Assembly: GCA_012719315.1 (NCBI GenBank)
Contig: JAAYAP010000025.1
Coordinates: forward strand, 1-16,314
DNA from: Methanobacteriota archaeon
Lineage (GTDB): Archaea > Thermoplasmatota > Thermoplasmata > Methanomassiliicoccales > Methanomethylophilaceae
Direction: 5' to 3'
Length of the DNA: 16,314 nucleotides
The notes beneath the pieces were generated by a model. That model was not told where the DNA came from and ran no database searches. It saw only the letters and a program-made list of their open reading frames with translations. Below, piece after piece: positions 6,577-14,426 of the stretch (positions are counted from its first letter, which is position 1; each line of letters opens with the position of its first letter). The position numbers and the translations under genes were made by a program.

Positions 6577-8097
6577 ATGGAGATGGCGGAGATCCTCGAG
6601 GGACTGAGCTACAACGAGAGACGGCTGCTGATCGCATTGGATCCGGCAGGGGGCGGCAGCTCTCCCGCGGATCTGATCGCCGCCGGGAGGTTCGACCTGG
6701 AGGTCGAGATCATGGGAGCGGCATCATGGCTCTCGTCCAAGGGGCTGGCGGTCATAGAGGAGGAGGTCACACGCTATTTCGAGCTGGCCGACCGCGACGT
6801 CGTCGCTTCCGGCCTGCCCGAACGGCAGGCGATCGGGCTGATCGCCGCCAACGGCGGGCGGATGAGCATGGACATGCTCTCGCAGAGCATGCCCGACGGC
6901 GAGGACAAGATCGCCATCGGCTGGCTCAGGAGGAAGAAGCTGGCCGACATCGTCAGATCCGCGGAGGGGAATCTGCTGGTGCTCACGGAAGCCGGCAACA
7001 GCGCCGTCGACGGCGCCATGCCCGACGAGCTGCTGCTCGAGCGCATGGCCGCCGGCCCGGTGGAGGAGTCGCAAGCCGACCCCCGCATCATCGCCGACCT
7101 CAAAGGCCGTCAGGACCTGATTCGCGAACGGCTGGTGACGGTCAGATCGATCTCGCTGACGTCTGCCGGCATCGAGGCCGTGGCCGCCGGCATCGAGGCG
7201 GTCGAGCAGGTGGCCGACGTCACCGACCGCATGATCCAAAGCGGCGAATGGAAAGAGGTCGAATTCCGCAGATACGACGTGCAGACCTTCGCGCCGACCG
7301 TCGCTCCGGCGAAGAAGCACCCGCTCTCCAGGCTCGGCTCCGAGATCAGGAGGCTCTTCACCGACATGGGGTTCACGGAGATGGGCTCGGATTACGTGCA
7401 GTCGGCATTCTGGAACCTCGACGTGCTGTTCACGCCCCAGGACCATCCGGCGAGGGACCTCCAGGACACTTTCTATCTGGAGAGCCCCGCTTCCGTGGAG
7501 CTGACGGACGAGGCGCTCGTCGACAGGGTCAGGGCCATCCACGAGGACGGCGGAGGCACGGGGTCGACAGGGTGGGGCGGCAGCTGGTCGAGGGAGAAGG
7601 CCGAGAAAGCGCTCCTGAGGACCCACAGCACCGTCAGCAGCATACGTTACATCGCGGAGAACCCGAAGGCGCCTCAGAAGGCGTTCTCGATCTCCAGGAT
7701 CTTCAGGAACGAATCCATCGATTCCACCCATCTGCCGGAGTTCACCCAGATCGAGGGCATAGTCATCGACGAGAACGCCGATTTCGATATGCTGATCTCG
7801 ATGATCAAGGAGTTCTTCACCCGCATGGGCTTCGATCAGGTGAGGATCAGGCCCGCATACTTCCCGTACACCGAACCGTCCTTGGAGTTGGAGGTGTTCT
7901 TCAACGGCAAGTGGATGGAGCTCGGCGGCGCCGGCATCTTCCGCCCGGAGGTGGTCGAGCCGTTCGGCGTGGAGCACCCCGTCCTCGCATGGGGCTTCGG
8001 GTTCGAGAGGCTCGCCATGCTGAAATGGGGCATCAAGGACATCCGTGAGCTCTACATCTCGGATCTCGACGTGCTCAAAGGCAATCCGGTCCTCTGA
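6577..8097 (+). CDS. pheS: Phenylalanine--tRNA ligase alpha subunit
   Basis: Catalytic subunit of the class II alpha2-beta2 PheRS, which charges tRNA-Phe. The 506-residue length fits the archaeal/eukaryotic form, which has extra N-terminal winged-helix DNA-binding-like domains (here about 1-220) before the catalytic domain. Motif 2 is FSISRIFRNESIDSTHLPEF (from residue 370) followed by TQIEGIVID; motif 3 includes GFGFERLAMLKWG (from 473), preceded by ELGGAGIFRPEV. A weak ribosome site overlaps the end of trpS, 4 bases away, implying co-expression; a second Met two codons later is an alternative start. The beta subunit pheT is not in the window. The stop at 8095-8097 directly abuts the stop of the opposing regulator gene. 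Confidence 0.96.
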   Translation: MEMAEILEGLSYNERRLLIALDPAGGGSSPADLIAAGRFDLEVEIMGAASWLSSKGLAVIEEEVTRYFELADRDVVASGLPERQAIGLIAANGGRMSMDMLSQSMPDGEDKIAIGWLRRKKLADIVRSAEGNLLVLTEAGNSAVDGAMPDELLLERMAAGPVEESQADPRIIADLKGRQDLIRERLVTVRSISLTSAGIEAVAAGIEAVEQVADVTDRMIQSGEWKEVEFRRYDVQTFAPTVAPAKKHPLSRLGSEIRRLFTDMGFTEMGSDYVQSAFWNLDVLFTPQDHPARDLQDTFYLESPASVELTDEALVDRVRAIHEDGGGTGSTGWGGSWSREKAEKALLRTHSTVSSIRYIAENPKAPQKAFSISRIFRNESIDSTHLPEFTQIEGIVIDENADFDMLISMIKEFFTRMGFDQVRIRPAYFPYTEPSLELEVFFNGKWMELGGAGIFRPEVVEPFGVEHPVLAWGFGFERLAMLKWGIKDIRELYISDLDVLKGNPVL

Positions 8098-9327
8098 TCA
8101 CAGGAACGTGACCGTCCGGTCGTCTTCCCCGACCCGCGAGGCCAGGCTTGCGACCTTCGATCTGCGGGAGTCGCTCCTACAGGACCTCAGGGCCTTGCCG
8201 AGGTAGCTGAGGCATTCGTCATCCCGTCCGCGGTTGAAGGCGACACCCGCCCTCAGAATCATGATCTCGTCCATGCGGCCGACATCTCCCGCTTCCATGA
8301 ACCGGCCGATCGCCTCGGTGAGGAACATCTCGGCCTCGTCGAACCGCTGCAGACTGAACAGCGCCTTCGCCTTGACCAGCGCGAGGCTCGGCGTGCGATG
8401 CTCCGCATAGGCCGCCGAAGCGTCCGCGAGGGCGGTCTCCGCCCTACCGTCGATGATGTCGGCCTCGGCCCTGACGACCACGGCCTTGACCGACCTGTAT
8501 TCATCCAACCTCTCCGCGCAGTGCCTGGCATCCTCCGTGTCGAGGCAGTGGATCGCGACATCGGCACGGATGTCGAGCACATTCTCATCGTATTTCGGCG
8601 ATACCGCTATCCTCCCGATGGTCTGCAACAGGTCCTCGTTGGGGTTCTCGAGGAAGACGTCGGCGTTCCTGATCAGATGCCTGGACGCTTCGAGATGCCT
8701 TCCGGAGGAGCAGAGATGGAACAGCCGTTCGTGGGCGTCCCCTCCGTTCTCCAGGTACCAGTCGGCAGCGCGGCTGTGCCAGGCGCGGGCATCTTCGTCA
8801 CCGGCCAATCCGAGGTACTTCTTCCCGACCTCGGCGGATATGGCGGTCATCCCGGCGAAATCCGCGGGGATGACGCCGGTGCTGGTGGGCGGCAGGGTGC
8901 TGCGGGGCACCGACTCTCGGAAGATGCACGCGAACCCGAAGGTGTCGCGGTCCTCGGGGCTCAGGGCGTTCCACATGACCTCGGGGTCGCACCGTTTCAT
9001 ATCCAGCAGGCTCTCCACGGAGATCCCCTCCGTTGTCAGCCTGCTCCGCAGGGAGGCTGCCTCCCGCACGCCCTCGGGCAGTAAGCAGTAGGCTTTCCTC
9101 TTGGTGCCCGAGGCCCGTATATGCGCCAGCCATTCGGTGACCTTACCTGATTCCCTGAGCTTCTTGAGTTCGAGGGAGGTGTGCGCCCGGGAGATCCCGA
9201 GCACGGAGGCGATGCCGTCCTGCGTGAGATCGAACGGAACATTGTAGATCTCGTCGGGAGTCTGTTCCGGGAACCGGCCGAGGTGGAGGAGAAGGCGTTC
9301 CCTGATCGTCACACTCTCGGCAGACAT
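8098..9327 (-). CDS. Winged-helix transcription regulator with TPR-like C-terminal region
   Basis: A 409-residue protein. Residues about 8-85 look like a winged helix: a helix-turn-helix in LTQDGIASVLGISRAHTSL (34-52), a recognition-helix continuation ELKKLRESGKV, then a basic wing ending SGTKRKAYCLLPEG. The rest is almost wholly helical with alanine/leucine-rich pairs of helices typical of tetratricopeptide repeats, for example AETALADASAAYAEH, SLALVKAKALFSLQRFDEAE and DDECLSYLGKALRSC. This architecture suggests a signal-sensing DNA-binding regulator; the ligand and targets are unknown. The frame runs on upstream, but there it is antisense to dtdA. The start at 9327 is chosen because a TATA box lies about 25 bases before it, giving a leaderless message. 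It faces away from dtdA across 57 bases and could control that gene and itself. Confidence 0.85.
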   Translation of the reverse strand: MSAESVTIRERLLLHLGRFPEQTPDEIYNVPFDLTQDGIASVLGISRAHTSLELKKLRESGKVTEWLAHIRASGTKRKAYCLLPEGVREAASLRSRLTTEGISVESLLDMKRCDPEVMWNALSPEDRDTFGFACIFRESVPRSTLPPTSTGVIPADFAGMTAISAEVGKKYLGLAGDEDARAWHSRAADWYLENGGDAHERLFHLCSSGRHLEASRHLIRNADVFLENPNEDLLQTIGRIAVSPKYDENVLDIRADVAIHCLDTEDARHCAERLDEYRSVKAVVVRAEADIIDGRAETALADASAAYAEHRTPSLALVKAKALFSLQRFDEAEMFLTEAIGRFMEAGDVGRMDEIMILRAGVAFNRGRDDECLSYLGKALRSCRSDSRRSKVASLASRVGEDDRTVTFL

Positions 9328-9348
9328 GCTCTCGAAATTGAAACATGC

Positions 9349-9356
9349 TTTATATC
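9349..9356. promoter_or_regulatory. Single TATA box shared by two divergent genes
   Basis: TTTATATC on the plus strand reads GATATAAA on the minus strand. It is centred about 25 bases from the regulator ATG (9327, minus) and about 33 bases from the dtdA ATG (9385, plus). BRE-like purine runs flank both sides: GAAAC on the plus-strand side and GCGAAGAA on the minus-strand side. It is the only A/T-rich TATA candidate in the 57-base gap. Confidence 0.6.
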
Positions 9357-9384
9357 TTCTTCGCATTGGTACGATACGGATAGC

Positions 9385-10236
9385 ATGTCGAAGTTGTTCA
9401 TCTGCAGCGAACCCGACCTTCCGTCGGTGAATATGAGGGCGCAGCTCCTGGATGCGGGCGGATGGGAGGAGATACCAGGAGACGACGCATGCACCCTGCA
9501 TCGGAAGGAGGATGTGTACATCATGTCGGTGCCTGGGCTGCACATACGCCAGGACCGCATCGACGAGACCGCCGCTGCCAGGGGCATAGAAGCGGACACG
9601 GTCGTGTTCATGTCCAAACATGCGTCGGCTTCGGGGGATCCGACGCTCACGGTGCATCCCATCGGGAATTACAACGACAACCGCCTCGGCGGCAGGGAGA
9701 GGACGCTGGTCCCGGCCGATCCTCCGCTGATGACGGACGCGTTGCGGCTGATGGACGCCTACTGTGACATACCGGGGTTCGCGGTCTGCTTCGAGGTCAC
9801 GCATCACGGCCCGTGGTTGGATAAACCGACGTTCTTCATCGAGATCGGTTCTGATGAACGCAATTGGGGCGACATCGGCGCGGCCTGCCTGCTGGCGAGG
9901 GTCCTGACCGAGATGCGGGAGAACGACTACCCCGACGTCATCGGCGTGGGCGGGGGGCACTACGCGCCCCGGTTCACCGAGATGGCTCTGAAGCACAAGG
10001 TCAATTTCGGCCATATGGTCCCGGGGTACCAGCTCGAGGGGCATGACGACGAGGACATCCTGAGGATGGTCGGCGACGCCGCGGCGATGACCGGGACCGA
10101 TGCCGTCTACATCCACCGGAACTCGCTCGGCAAACCGATGCAGAGGCGGGTGCACGACCTCATCGTCGGCGCAGGGTACGAGATCGTGAGGTCGGCCGAC
10201 CTCGATCCGCTCAGCCCTTCCGATTCGAATCGATGA
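9385..10236 (+). CDS. dtdA: D-aminoacyl-tRNA deacylase, archaeal/plant type
   Basis: Zinc-dependent enzyme of the DtdA/GEK1 (DTD2) family that hydrolyses D-amino acids wrongly attached to tRNA, a proofreading step in translation. The 283-residue product shows the family motifs in order: MSKHAS (76-81), TVHPIGNYN (89-97), CFEVTHHGP (135-143), FIEIGSDERNW (151-161) and GVGGGHYAPRFT (187-198). Histidines in these motifs are the probable metal and catalytic ligands. The start codon at 9385 follows the shared TATA box by about 33 bases. Its last 26 bases overlap the end of pyrH on the other strand. Placement between three synthetases and the release factor fits a translation-quality role. Confidence 0.95.
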   Translation: MSKLFICSEPDLPSVNMRAQLLDAGGWEEIPGDDACTLHRKEDVYIMSVPGLHIRQDRIDETAAARGIEADTVVFMSKHASASGDPTLTVHPIGNYNDNRLGGRERTLVPADPPLMTDALRLMDAYCDIPGFAVCFEVTHHGPWLDKPTFFIEIGSDERNWGDIGAACLLARVLTEMRENDYPDVIGVGGGHYAPRFTEMALKHKVNFGHMVPGYQLEGHDDEDILRMVGDAAAMTGTDAVYIHRNSLGKPMQRRVHDLIVGAGYEIVRSADLDPLSPSDSNR

Positions 10237-10909
10237 GCGTCCCGTTGATGCGGTTGCCGAGGATGGCGTTGCCGAGGTCCTCGAGGTCCCTGCCGTTGAC
10301 GACGGAGATGTCGATCCTCTCCTCGGTGGCGATCCTCACCCCCAGCGGATCGAACACCGACGAGCGCCCGGCGCCGTGATCATCGTACACGAGCTCCTTC
10401 AGCTGGGCGATGGTCAGCTCGGTGTAACGCACGGCATCCCCGTCGCTGCGAGGGTCGGAGGAGTAGACGGCATCCACCGAAGTGGCGTTGACGATGCGTT
10501 CGGCGCCCATCTCCCGGGCGACCATGGCGGCCACCGCGTCCGTGGTGTGTCCGGGCACCGTCCCTCCCATCACCACGACCCTGCCCGGGACGCTCTTCGC
10601 GGAGGCCTCCTCCGCGGTGAGGGGCAGGCCGGGGACGGCGGCATCGCCCAGGGCGAGCCTGAGGAGCTCGGCGTTCAATCTGGTGACGCCGATCCCCAGC
10701 AGGTCCTGGGCTCCGGTGTCGGCGCCCAGGGCCGCCGAGGTCCGCGTGTAGTAGCGGGCGATCTTGCCGCCCCCGCACACGATGACCATCTGGACTTCGT
10801 CCTTCAATCGCACGATGAGGTCGGCGAGCCTTTTCATGAATGCGGAATCGTCGTTCCCGGGAACCAGTATCGACCCGCCGATCGAGATAACAACCTTGTT
10901 CTTGCTCAT
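10211..10909 (-). CDS. pyrH: Uridylate kinase (archaeal PyrH, amino-acid-kinase fold)
   Basis: Phosphorylates UMP to UDP in pyrimidine nucleotide synthesis. The 232-residue protein has the N-terminal KVVISIGGSI glycine motif (5-14), VCGGGKIARYY (44-54), GHTTDAVAAMVA (120-131) and NATSVDAVYSSDP (141-153), all characteristic of the archaeal UMP kinase branch. Length is normal for archaeal PyrH. The start MSKNK at 10909 is preceded by a TATA-like element about 36 bases upstream; the frame runs much further back on this strand, but only as antisense of prf1 and argS. It overlaps the 3' end of dtdA by 26 bases, so the two convergent genes share sequence. With cmk, this is the second pyrimidine nucleotide kinase in the window. 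Confidence 0.94.
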   Translation of the reverse strand: MSKNKVVISIGGSILVPGNDDSAFMKRLADLIVRLKDEVQMVIVCGGGKIARYYTRTSAALGADTGAQDLLGIGVTRLNAELLRLALGDAAVPGLPLTAEEASAKSVPGRVVVMGGTVPGHTTDAVAAMVAREMGAERIVNATSVDAVYSSDPRSDGDAVRYTELTIAQLKELVYDDHGAGRSSVFDPLGVRIATEERIDISVVNGRDLEDLGNAILGNRINGTLIDSNRKG

Positions 10910-10918
10910 GGAGAATAC

Positions 10919-10926
10919 ATTTAATA
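10919..10926 (+). promoter_or_regulatory. TATA box of prf1-argS-GNAT
   Basis: ATTTAATA centred about 41 bases before the prf1 ATG at 10964, predicting a start of transcription near 10949 and a leader of about 15 bases that includes the ribosome site GGTGAG at 10954-10959. Confidence 0.5.
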
Positions 10927-10940
10927 CGTATGCGCAATTT

Positions 10941-10952
10941 GGATAAATATAT
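10941..10952 (-). promoter_or_regulatory. TATA box of pyrH
   Basis: On the minus strand this reads ATATATTTATCC. It is centred about 36 bases before the pyrH ATG at 10909, predicting transcription start near 10920 and a leader of about 10 bases. The predicted start falls in the TATA box of the opposing prf1 promoter. Confidence 0.5.
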
Positions 10953-10953
10953 T

Positions 10954-10959
10954 GGTGAG
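10954..10959 (+). promoter_or_regulatory. Ribosome binding site of prf1
   Basis: GGTGAG ending 4 bases before the ATG at 10964. It decides in favour of that ATG over the in-frame TTG at 10952, which would overlap the site itself. Confidence 0.6.
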
Positions 10960-10963
10960 CCGA

Positions 10964-12199
10964 ATGGGTGAGATAAACGCTGCGGACAAAGCACGATACG
11001 ATTTCAAGAAGGCGATGCAGGAGATAGTAGAGTACAGGGGAAGGGGGACCGAGCTGATCTCGGTCTACGTCCCCGAGACCAAGCTCATCTCCGACGTCAT
11101 GGCCTACCTGAGAGAGGAGCAGTCGCAGGCGTCCAACATCAAATCGAAAACGACGATGAAGAACGTCACCGGCGCGATCGATTCCATCATGGCGCGATTG
11201 AGGACATATAAGACCGCACCGCCGAACGGCGTGGTCATCTTCTGCGGCGAGGTGCCCCGTGCCGGCGACCAGACCAGGATGGTCCAGTACGTGGTCAGCC
11301 CGCCGGATCCGGTGACGGCCTTCCTCTACAGATGCGACTCGGAGTTCTTCACCGAACCGCTGGAGAGCATGCTGCTCGAGAAGAAGTACTACGGGCTCAT
11401 CGTCATCGACAGGAAGGAGGCGACGATCGGGATGCTGTCGGGCAGCAGGATCAGCGTGCTCAAGCACTTCGATTCGCTGGTGCCGTCGAAGCACCACCAG
11501 GGAGGGCAGTCCTCGGTGCGTTTCGAACGGCTGATCGAGATCGCCGCCCACGAGTTCTACAAGAAGGTCGCCGATAACGCGACGGTCGTGTTCCTCGACA
11601 GCGTGACCGATCTCCAGGGGATCCTGGTGGGCGGACCCGGTGCGACCAAGGACTTCTTCATCAAAGAAGGGTACCTGCACCACGAGTTGCAGAAGAAGGT
11701 CGTCAGCCCGCTGTTCGACACGGGCTACACGGACGAATCCGGGCTCAAGGAGCTGGTGGATGCCGCCCAGGGTGCGATCCAGGACATGCAGCTCACCGTC
11801 GAGAAGGAGTACGTCCAGAGGCTGTTCGGGGAGATCAGGAAGCCCGACGGAGGCCTGTCGGCGTACGGCGAGGAGGAGGTCCGCACCGCGGCGAAGATGG
11901 GTGCGGTGGACACGCTGCTGATCTCCGAGAGCATCGACAAGAAGCGCGTGACCGCGTCCTGCTCCAACAACCATACGCATACGCTGACGGTCAACGACGA
12001 CGAGGCCCCAATCCAATGCCCCGATTGCAGACAGCCGCTGAAGGTGACCGGATCCCAGGACCTGATCGACGAGTTCTTCGAGATAGCCGATTCGTTCAAC
12101 ACGCGTCTCCAGCTGATCTCCGGCGATTCGGAGGAAGGTGACATGCTGCTCAAGGCCTTCGGCGGCATAGCCGCGATACTGAGGTACAAGGTGGCTTGA
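10964..12199 (+). CDS. prf1: Peptide chain release factor aRF1
   Basis: Recognises all stop codons in archaea and triggers release of the finished protein. The 411-residue product has the three functional signatures: NIKS (58-61) and YRCDSEF (122-128, the YxCxxxF motif) in the codon-reading N domain, and GGQ (180-182) in the peptidyl-release domain, followed by SSVRFERL. The C domain has a probable zinc site with C333, C352 and C355 (CPDC at 352-355). Met65 in SKTTMKNV stands where, as I recall, archaeal homologues have arginine (SKTTRKNV). In an organism that reads TAG as an amino acid, this factor would compete with tRNA-Pyl. It begins a tight operon: argS starts immediately after its TGA. 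Start chosen by the GGTGAG site. Confidence 0.95.
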   Translation: MGEINAADKARYDFKKAMQEIVEYRGRGTELISVYVPETKLISDVMAYLREEQSQASNIKSKTTMKNVTGAIDSIMARLRTYKTAPPNGVVIFCGEVPRAGDQTRMVQYVVSPPDPVTAFLYRCDSEFFTEPLESMLLEKKYYGLIVIDRKEATIGMLSGSRISVLKHFDSLVPSKHHQGGQSSVRFERLIEIAAHEFYKKVADNATVVFLDSVTDLQGILVGGPGATKDFFIKEGYLHHELQKKVVSPLFDTGYTDESGLKELVDAAQGAIQDMQLTVEKEYVQRLFGEIRKPDGGLSAYGEEEVRTAAKMGAVDTLLISESIDKKRVTASCSNNHTHTLTVNDDEAPIQCPDCRQPLKVTGSQDLIDEFFEIADSFNTRLQLISGDSEEGDMLLKAFGGIAAILRYKVA

Positions 12200-13918
12200 A
12201 TGAAGATACGCAACCGTTTCAACGCAGAGGTCCGGGCCGCGGTGGGATCCGCGCTCGCCGAGCTGGGCTGGCAGGACGAGGAGTTCCAGACCGAGGCATC
12301 GGACATGGCCGATCTGGCGGTCCCGTGCTTCGCCATGGCCAAGACGCGGAGGCTGCCGCCGAAGGAGATCGCGGCGAGGATCGCCGACAAGGTGACCGTC
12401 GGCGGCACGGTCGCGGCCGTCGAGGCGGTCAACGGCTACCTCAATTTCACCATCGACCCGGCCATGCTCGTGGAATCCACGCTGACGGAGATCGTCGAGC
12501 GCGGAGACGACTACGGCTCGCTGCCCGCCAAGGGCATCAAGATCAATGTGGAGCACACCTCCACCAACCCGACCGGCCCCATCCACGTCGGCAGGGCGAG
12601 GAACCCGATCATCGGCGACACCCTCTCCCGCTGCCTCGCCAGATGCGGATACGAGGTCGAGACCGAATACTACGTCAACGACGTCGGCAAGCAGGTCGTG
12701 ATCCTGACCTGGGGCATCGACAACATCCCCGACGGGGAGGTCGAGCGCAAGGAGGAACGCGACAAGCCCGACCACAGGCTGGTGGCTAACTACCGCCATG
12801 CCAACAGGATGATGGAGGAGGATGAGGACGTGCGGGAGCGGATCTCCGAGATGCTGCGCAGGTTCGAAGCGGGGGACGCGGAGGTCATCGGCAGCGTGAG
12901 GAGGACGACCGAGCTCATGCTCGACGGGCTCAAGGAGACGCTCTCCGAGATAAACGTGGTCCTCGACCGCTACACCTGGGAATCCGACTTCATCGCCGAC
13001 GGCTCCGCGAGGGACGTGGTGGAGAGGCTGAAGACCTCGGAGTACGCGGGGCAGGCGGACGACGGCGCCTGGTACCTGGATCTGGAATCGTTCGGGATCC
13101 GGGGCAAGAACACCAAGTTCACCTTCACGCGCTCCGACGGCACGACCCTCTACACCACCAGGGATCTGGCGTACCATCTCGACAAGTTCCGCAGGGCGGA
13201 CGAGGCGGTCAACGTCCTGGGCGAGGATCAGAAGCTCGGCTCCAAGCAGCTCTGCTCGGCATTGCAGATCCTCGGCAGCGAGAAGATGCCGGATCCGATG
13301 TTCTACTCCTTCGTCTCCCTGCCGGAAGGCAAGATGTCCACCCGCAGAGGCGTGGTCGTCTACCTCGACGACCTCATCGACGAGGCGGTCTCGCGCGCAT
13401 ACGACGAGATCCGCAAGCGGCGCTCCGACCTCCCCGAAGAGAGGATGAGGGGGATCGCCAGGCAGATCGGCATCGGCGCGATCAGGTACAACATCGTCCG
13501 CGTCAGTCCCGACAAGCAGCTGGTGTTCCGTTGGGAGGATGCCCTGAACTTCGACGGCAACAGCGGTCCGTACCTGCAGTACGTGCATGCCAGGGCCTGC
13601 AGCATGCTCCGCAAGGCCGGGGAATACAACCATGATTGCGATCCGGGGATGCTCACCGACGAGTACGAGATCCGGTTGGTCAGGGCCCTGGCCGGGTTCG
13701 AGGAGGCTCTATACAGAGCCGGCGAACAGAGGAAGGTCAACACCATACCCGCGTACGGACACGAGGTGGCCTCCGCGTTCAACCAGTTCTATGCCGCAGT
13801 CCCCGTGCTCGCGGCCGGCGAGAACCGGGATGCCAGGCTGACGCTGGTCGAATGCACGAGAACGGTCCTGAAGAACGTGCTGGACTGCTTGGGGATGGAA
13901 GCGCCGGAGGAGATGTGA
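12200..13918 (+). CDS. argS: Arginine--tRNA ligase
   Basis: Class I synthetase charging tRNA-Arg, an enzyme that needs the tRNA for amino-acid activation. The 572-residue product starts with the ArgRS-specific N-terminal domain (about 1-110), then EHTSTNPTGPIHVGRARN (118-135) with the HIGH equivalent HVGR (129-132), the YYVNDVGKQV segment, SDGTTLYTTRDLAYH, a second signature KMSTR (378-382), and a C-terminal helical anticodon-binding domain beginning near LQYVHARACSMLR. Length is normal. ATG directly follows the prf1 TGA with no gap, and a GGTGG ribosome site lies in the end of prf1, so the two are co-translated. One base separates it from the acetyltransferase gene. Stop is TGA. Confidence 0.96.
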   Translation: MKIRNRFNAEVRAAVGSALAELGWQDEEFQTEASDMADLAVPCFAMAKTRRLPPKEIAARIADKVTVGGTVAAVEAVNGYLNFTIDPAMLVESTLTEIVERGDDYGSLPAKGIKINVEHTSTNPTGPIHVGRARNPIIGDTLSRCLARCGYEVETEYYVNDVGKQVVILTWGIDNIPDGEVERKEERDKPDHRLVANYRHANRMMEEDEDVRERISEMLRRFEAGDAEVIGSVRRTTELMLDGLKETLSEINVVLDRYTWESDFIADGSARDVVERLKTSEYAGQADDGAWYLDLESFGIRGKNTKFTFTRSDGTTLYTTRDLAYHLDKFRRADEAVNVLGEDQKLGSKQLCSALQILGSEKMPDPMFYSFVSLPEGKMSTRRGVVVYLDDLIDEAVSRAYDEIRKRRSDLPEERMRGIARQIGIGAIRYNIVRVSPDKQLVFRWEDALNFDGNSGPYLQYVHARACSMLRKAGEYNHDCDPGMLTDEYEIRLVRALAGFEEALYRAGEQRKVNTIPAYGHEVASAFNQFYAAVPVLAAGENRDARLTLVECTRTVLKNVLDCLGMEAPEEM

Positions 13919-13919
13919 G

Positions 13920-14417
13920 ATGGAGATCCGCCCGCTGAAGCTCAGGGATGCGGAATCCGTGCGGGAGCTGGAGATCGCCTGCATCCGGGAGTACTTCGAC
14001 CAGACGCTGGAGAATCGCTGGGAGGAGCTCCCGGAGGACTGGAAGGCCGGCCTCGGCGCCAGCAGCGCCAATCACTTCAAAGCCTATCTGGACAGCGGCC
14101 TGAGCTTCGTCGCCGAAGAGGACGGCGAGATCCACGGTTTCATCTTCGCGCAGATGCTGCATCATGTGGCCAACGTCGACAACCTGATCTGGATCGAGAA
14201 CATGGGCGTGCACAGGTTCGTGCGCCGCAACGCCATCGGGTACAAGCTGTTGCGCGAGGTCCTGAGACAGGGTCGCGCCATGGGCGGTAAAGTGGCGCAC
14301 AGCATGATCCAGCCGGACAACGCCCCTTCGATACTGCTGCATAAGAAGATCGGCTTCTTCATCGATCGGCGCAATGTCGCGCTCATCGACCTGCAGGATC
14401 CGCAATCGAGGATCTGA
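13920..14417 (+). CDS. GNAT-family N-acetyltransferase
   Basis: A 165-residue single-domain GNAT protein that should transfer an acetyl group from acetyl-CoA to an amine; the substrate is unknown. It begins MEIRPLKLRDAESVRELE, the usual first strand and helix, then SFVAEEDGEIHGFIFAQML (strands 2-4), IENMGVHRFVRRNAIGYKLL (motif A) and MIQPDNAPSILLHKKIGFF (motif B). The acetyl-CoA loop, normally [RQ]xxGx[GA], reads RRNAIG here, so the first glycine is replaced by alanine. The ATG lies one base after the argS stop and uses a strong GGAGGAGAT ribosome site within argS, so it is translated with argS and prf1. A link to modification of a ribosomal or translation protein (RimI-like) is possible but only from context. 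Confidence 0.9.
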   Translation: MEIRPLKLRDAESVRELEIACIREYFDQTLENRWEELPEDWKAGLGASSANHFKAYLDSGLSFVAEEDGEIHGFIFAQMLHHVANVDNLIWIENMGVHRFVRRNAIGYKLLREVLRQGRAMGGKVAHSMIQPDNAPSILLHKKIGFFIDRRNVALIDLQDPQSRI

Positions 14418-14426
14418 GGGATCGGG

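Noticed and set aside
7141..7203. Short direct repeat in pheS (GCCGGCATCGAGGC at about 7168 and 7187)
   Set aside because: It encodes a local AGIEAVAAGIEAV repeat in a helical linker of PheRS; too short to be a mobile or array element.
8098..10155. 685-codon minus-strand open frame as one protein
   Set aside because: The part before 9327 is antisense to dtdA and passes through the TATA box; the real regulator starts at 9327.
10952..10963. TTG at 10952 as the prf1 start
   Set aside because: It would overlap the ribosome site GGTGAG; the ATG at 10964 has that site at a proper distance and fits the family N-terminus.
10211..13633. 1140-codon open frame on the minus strand
   Set aside because: Only its last 232 codons (pyrH) look like protein; the rest is antisense to prf1 and argS and has the His/Arg/Asp-rich composition of GC-rich shadow frames.
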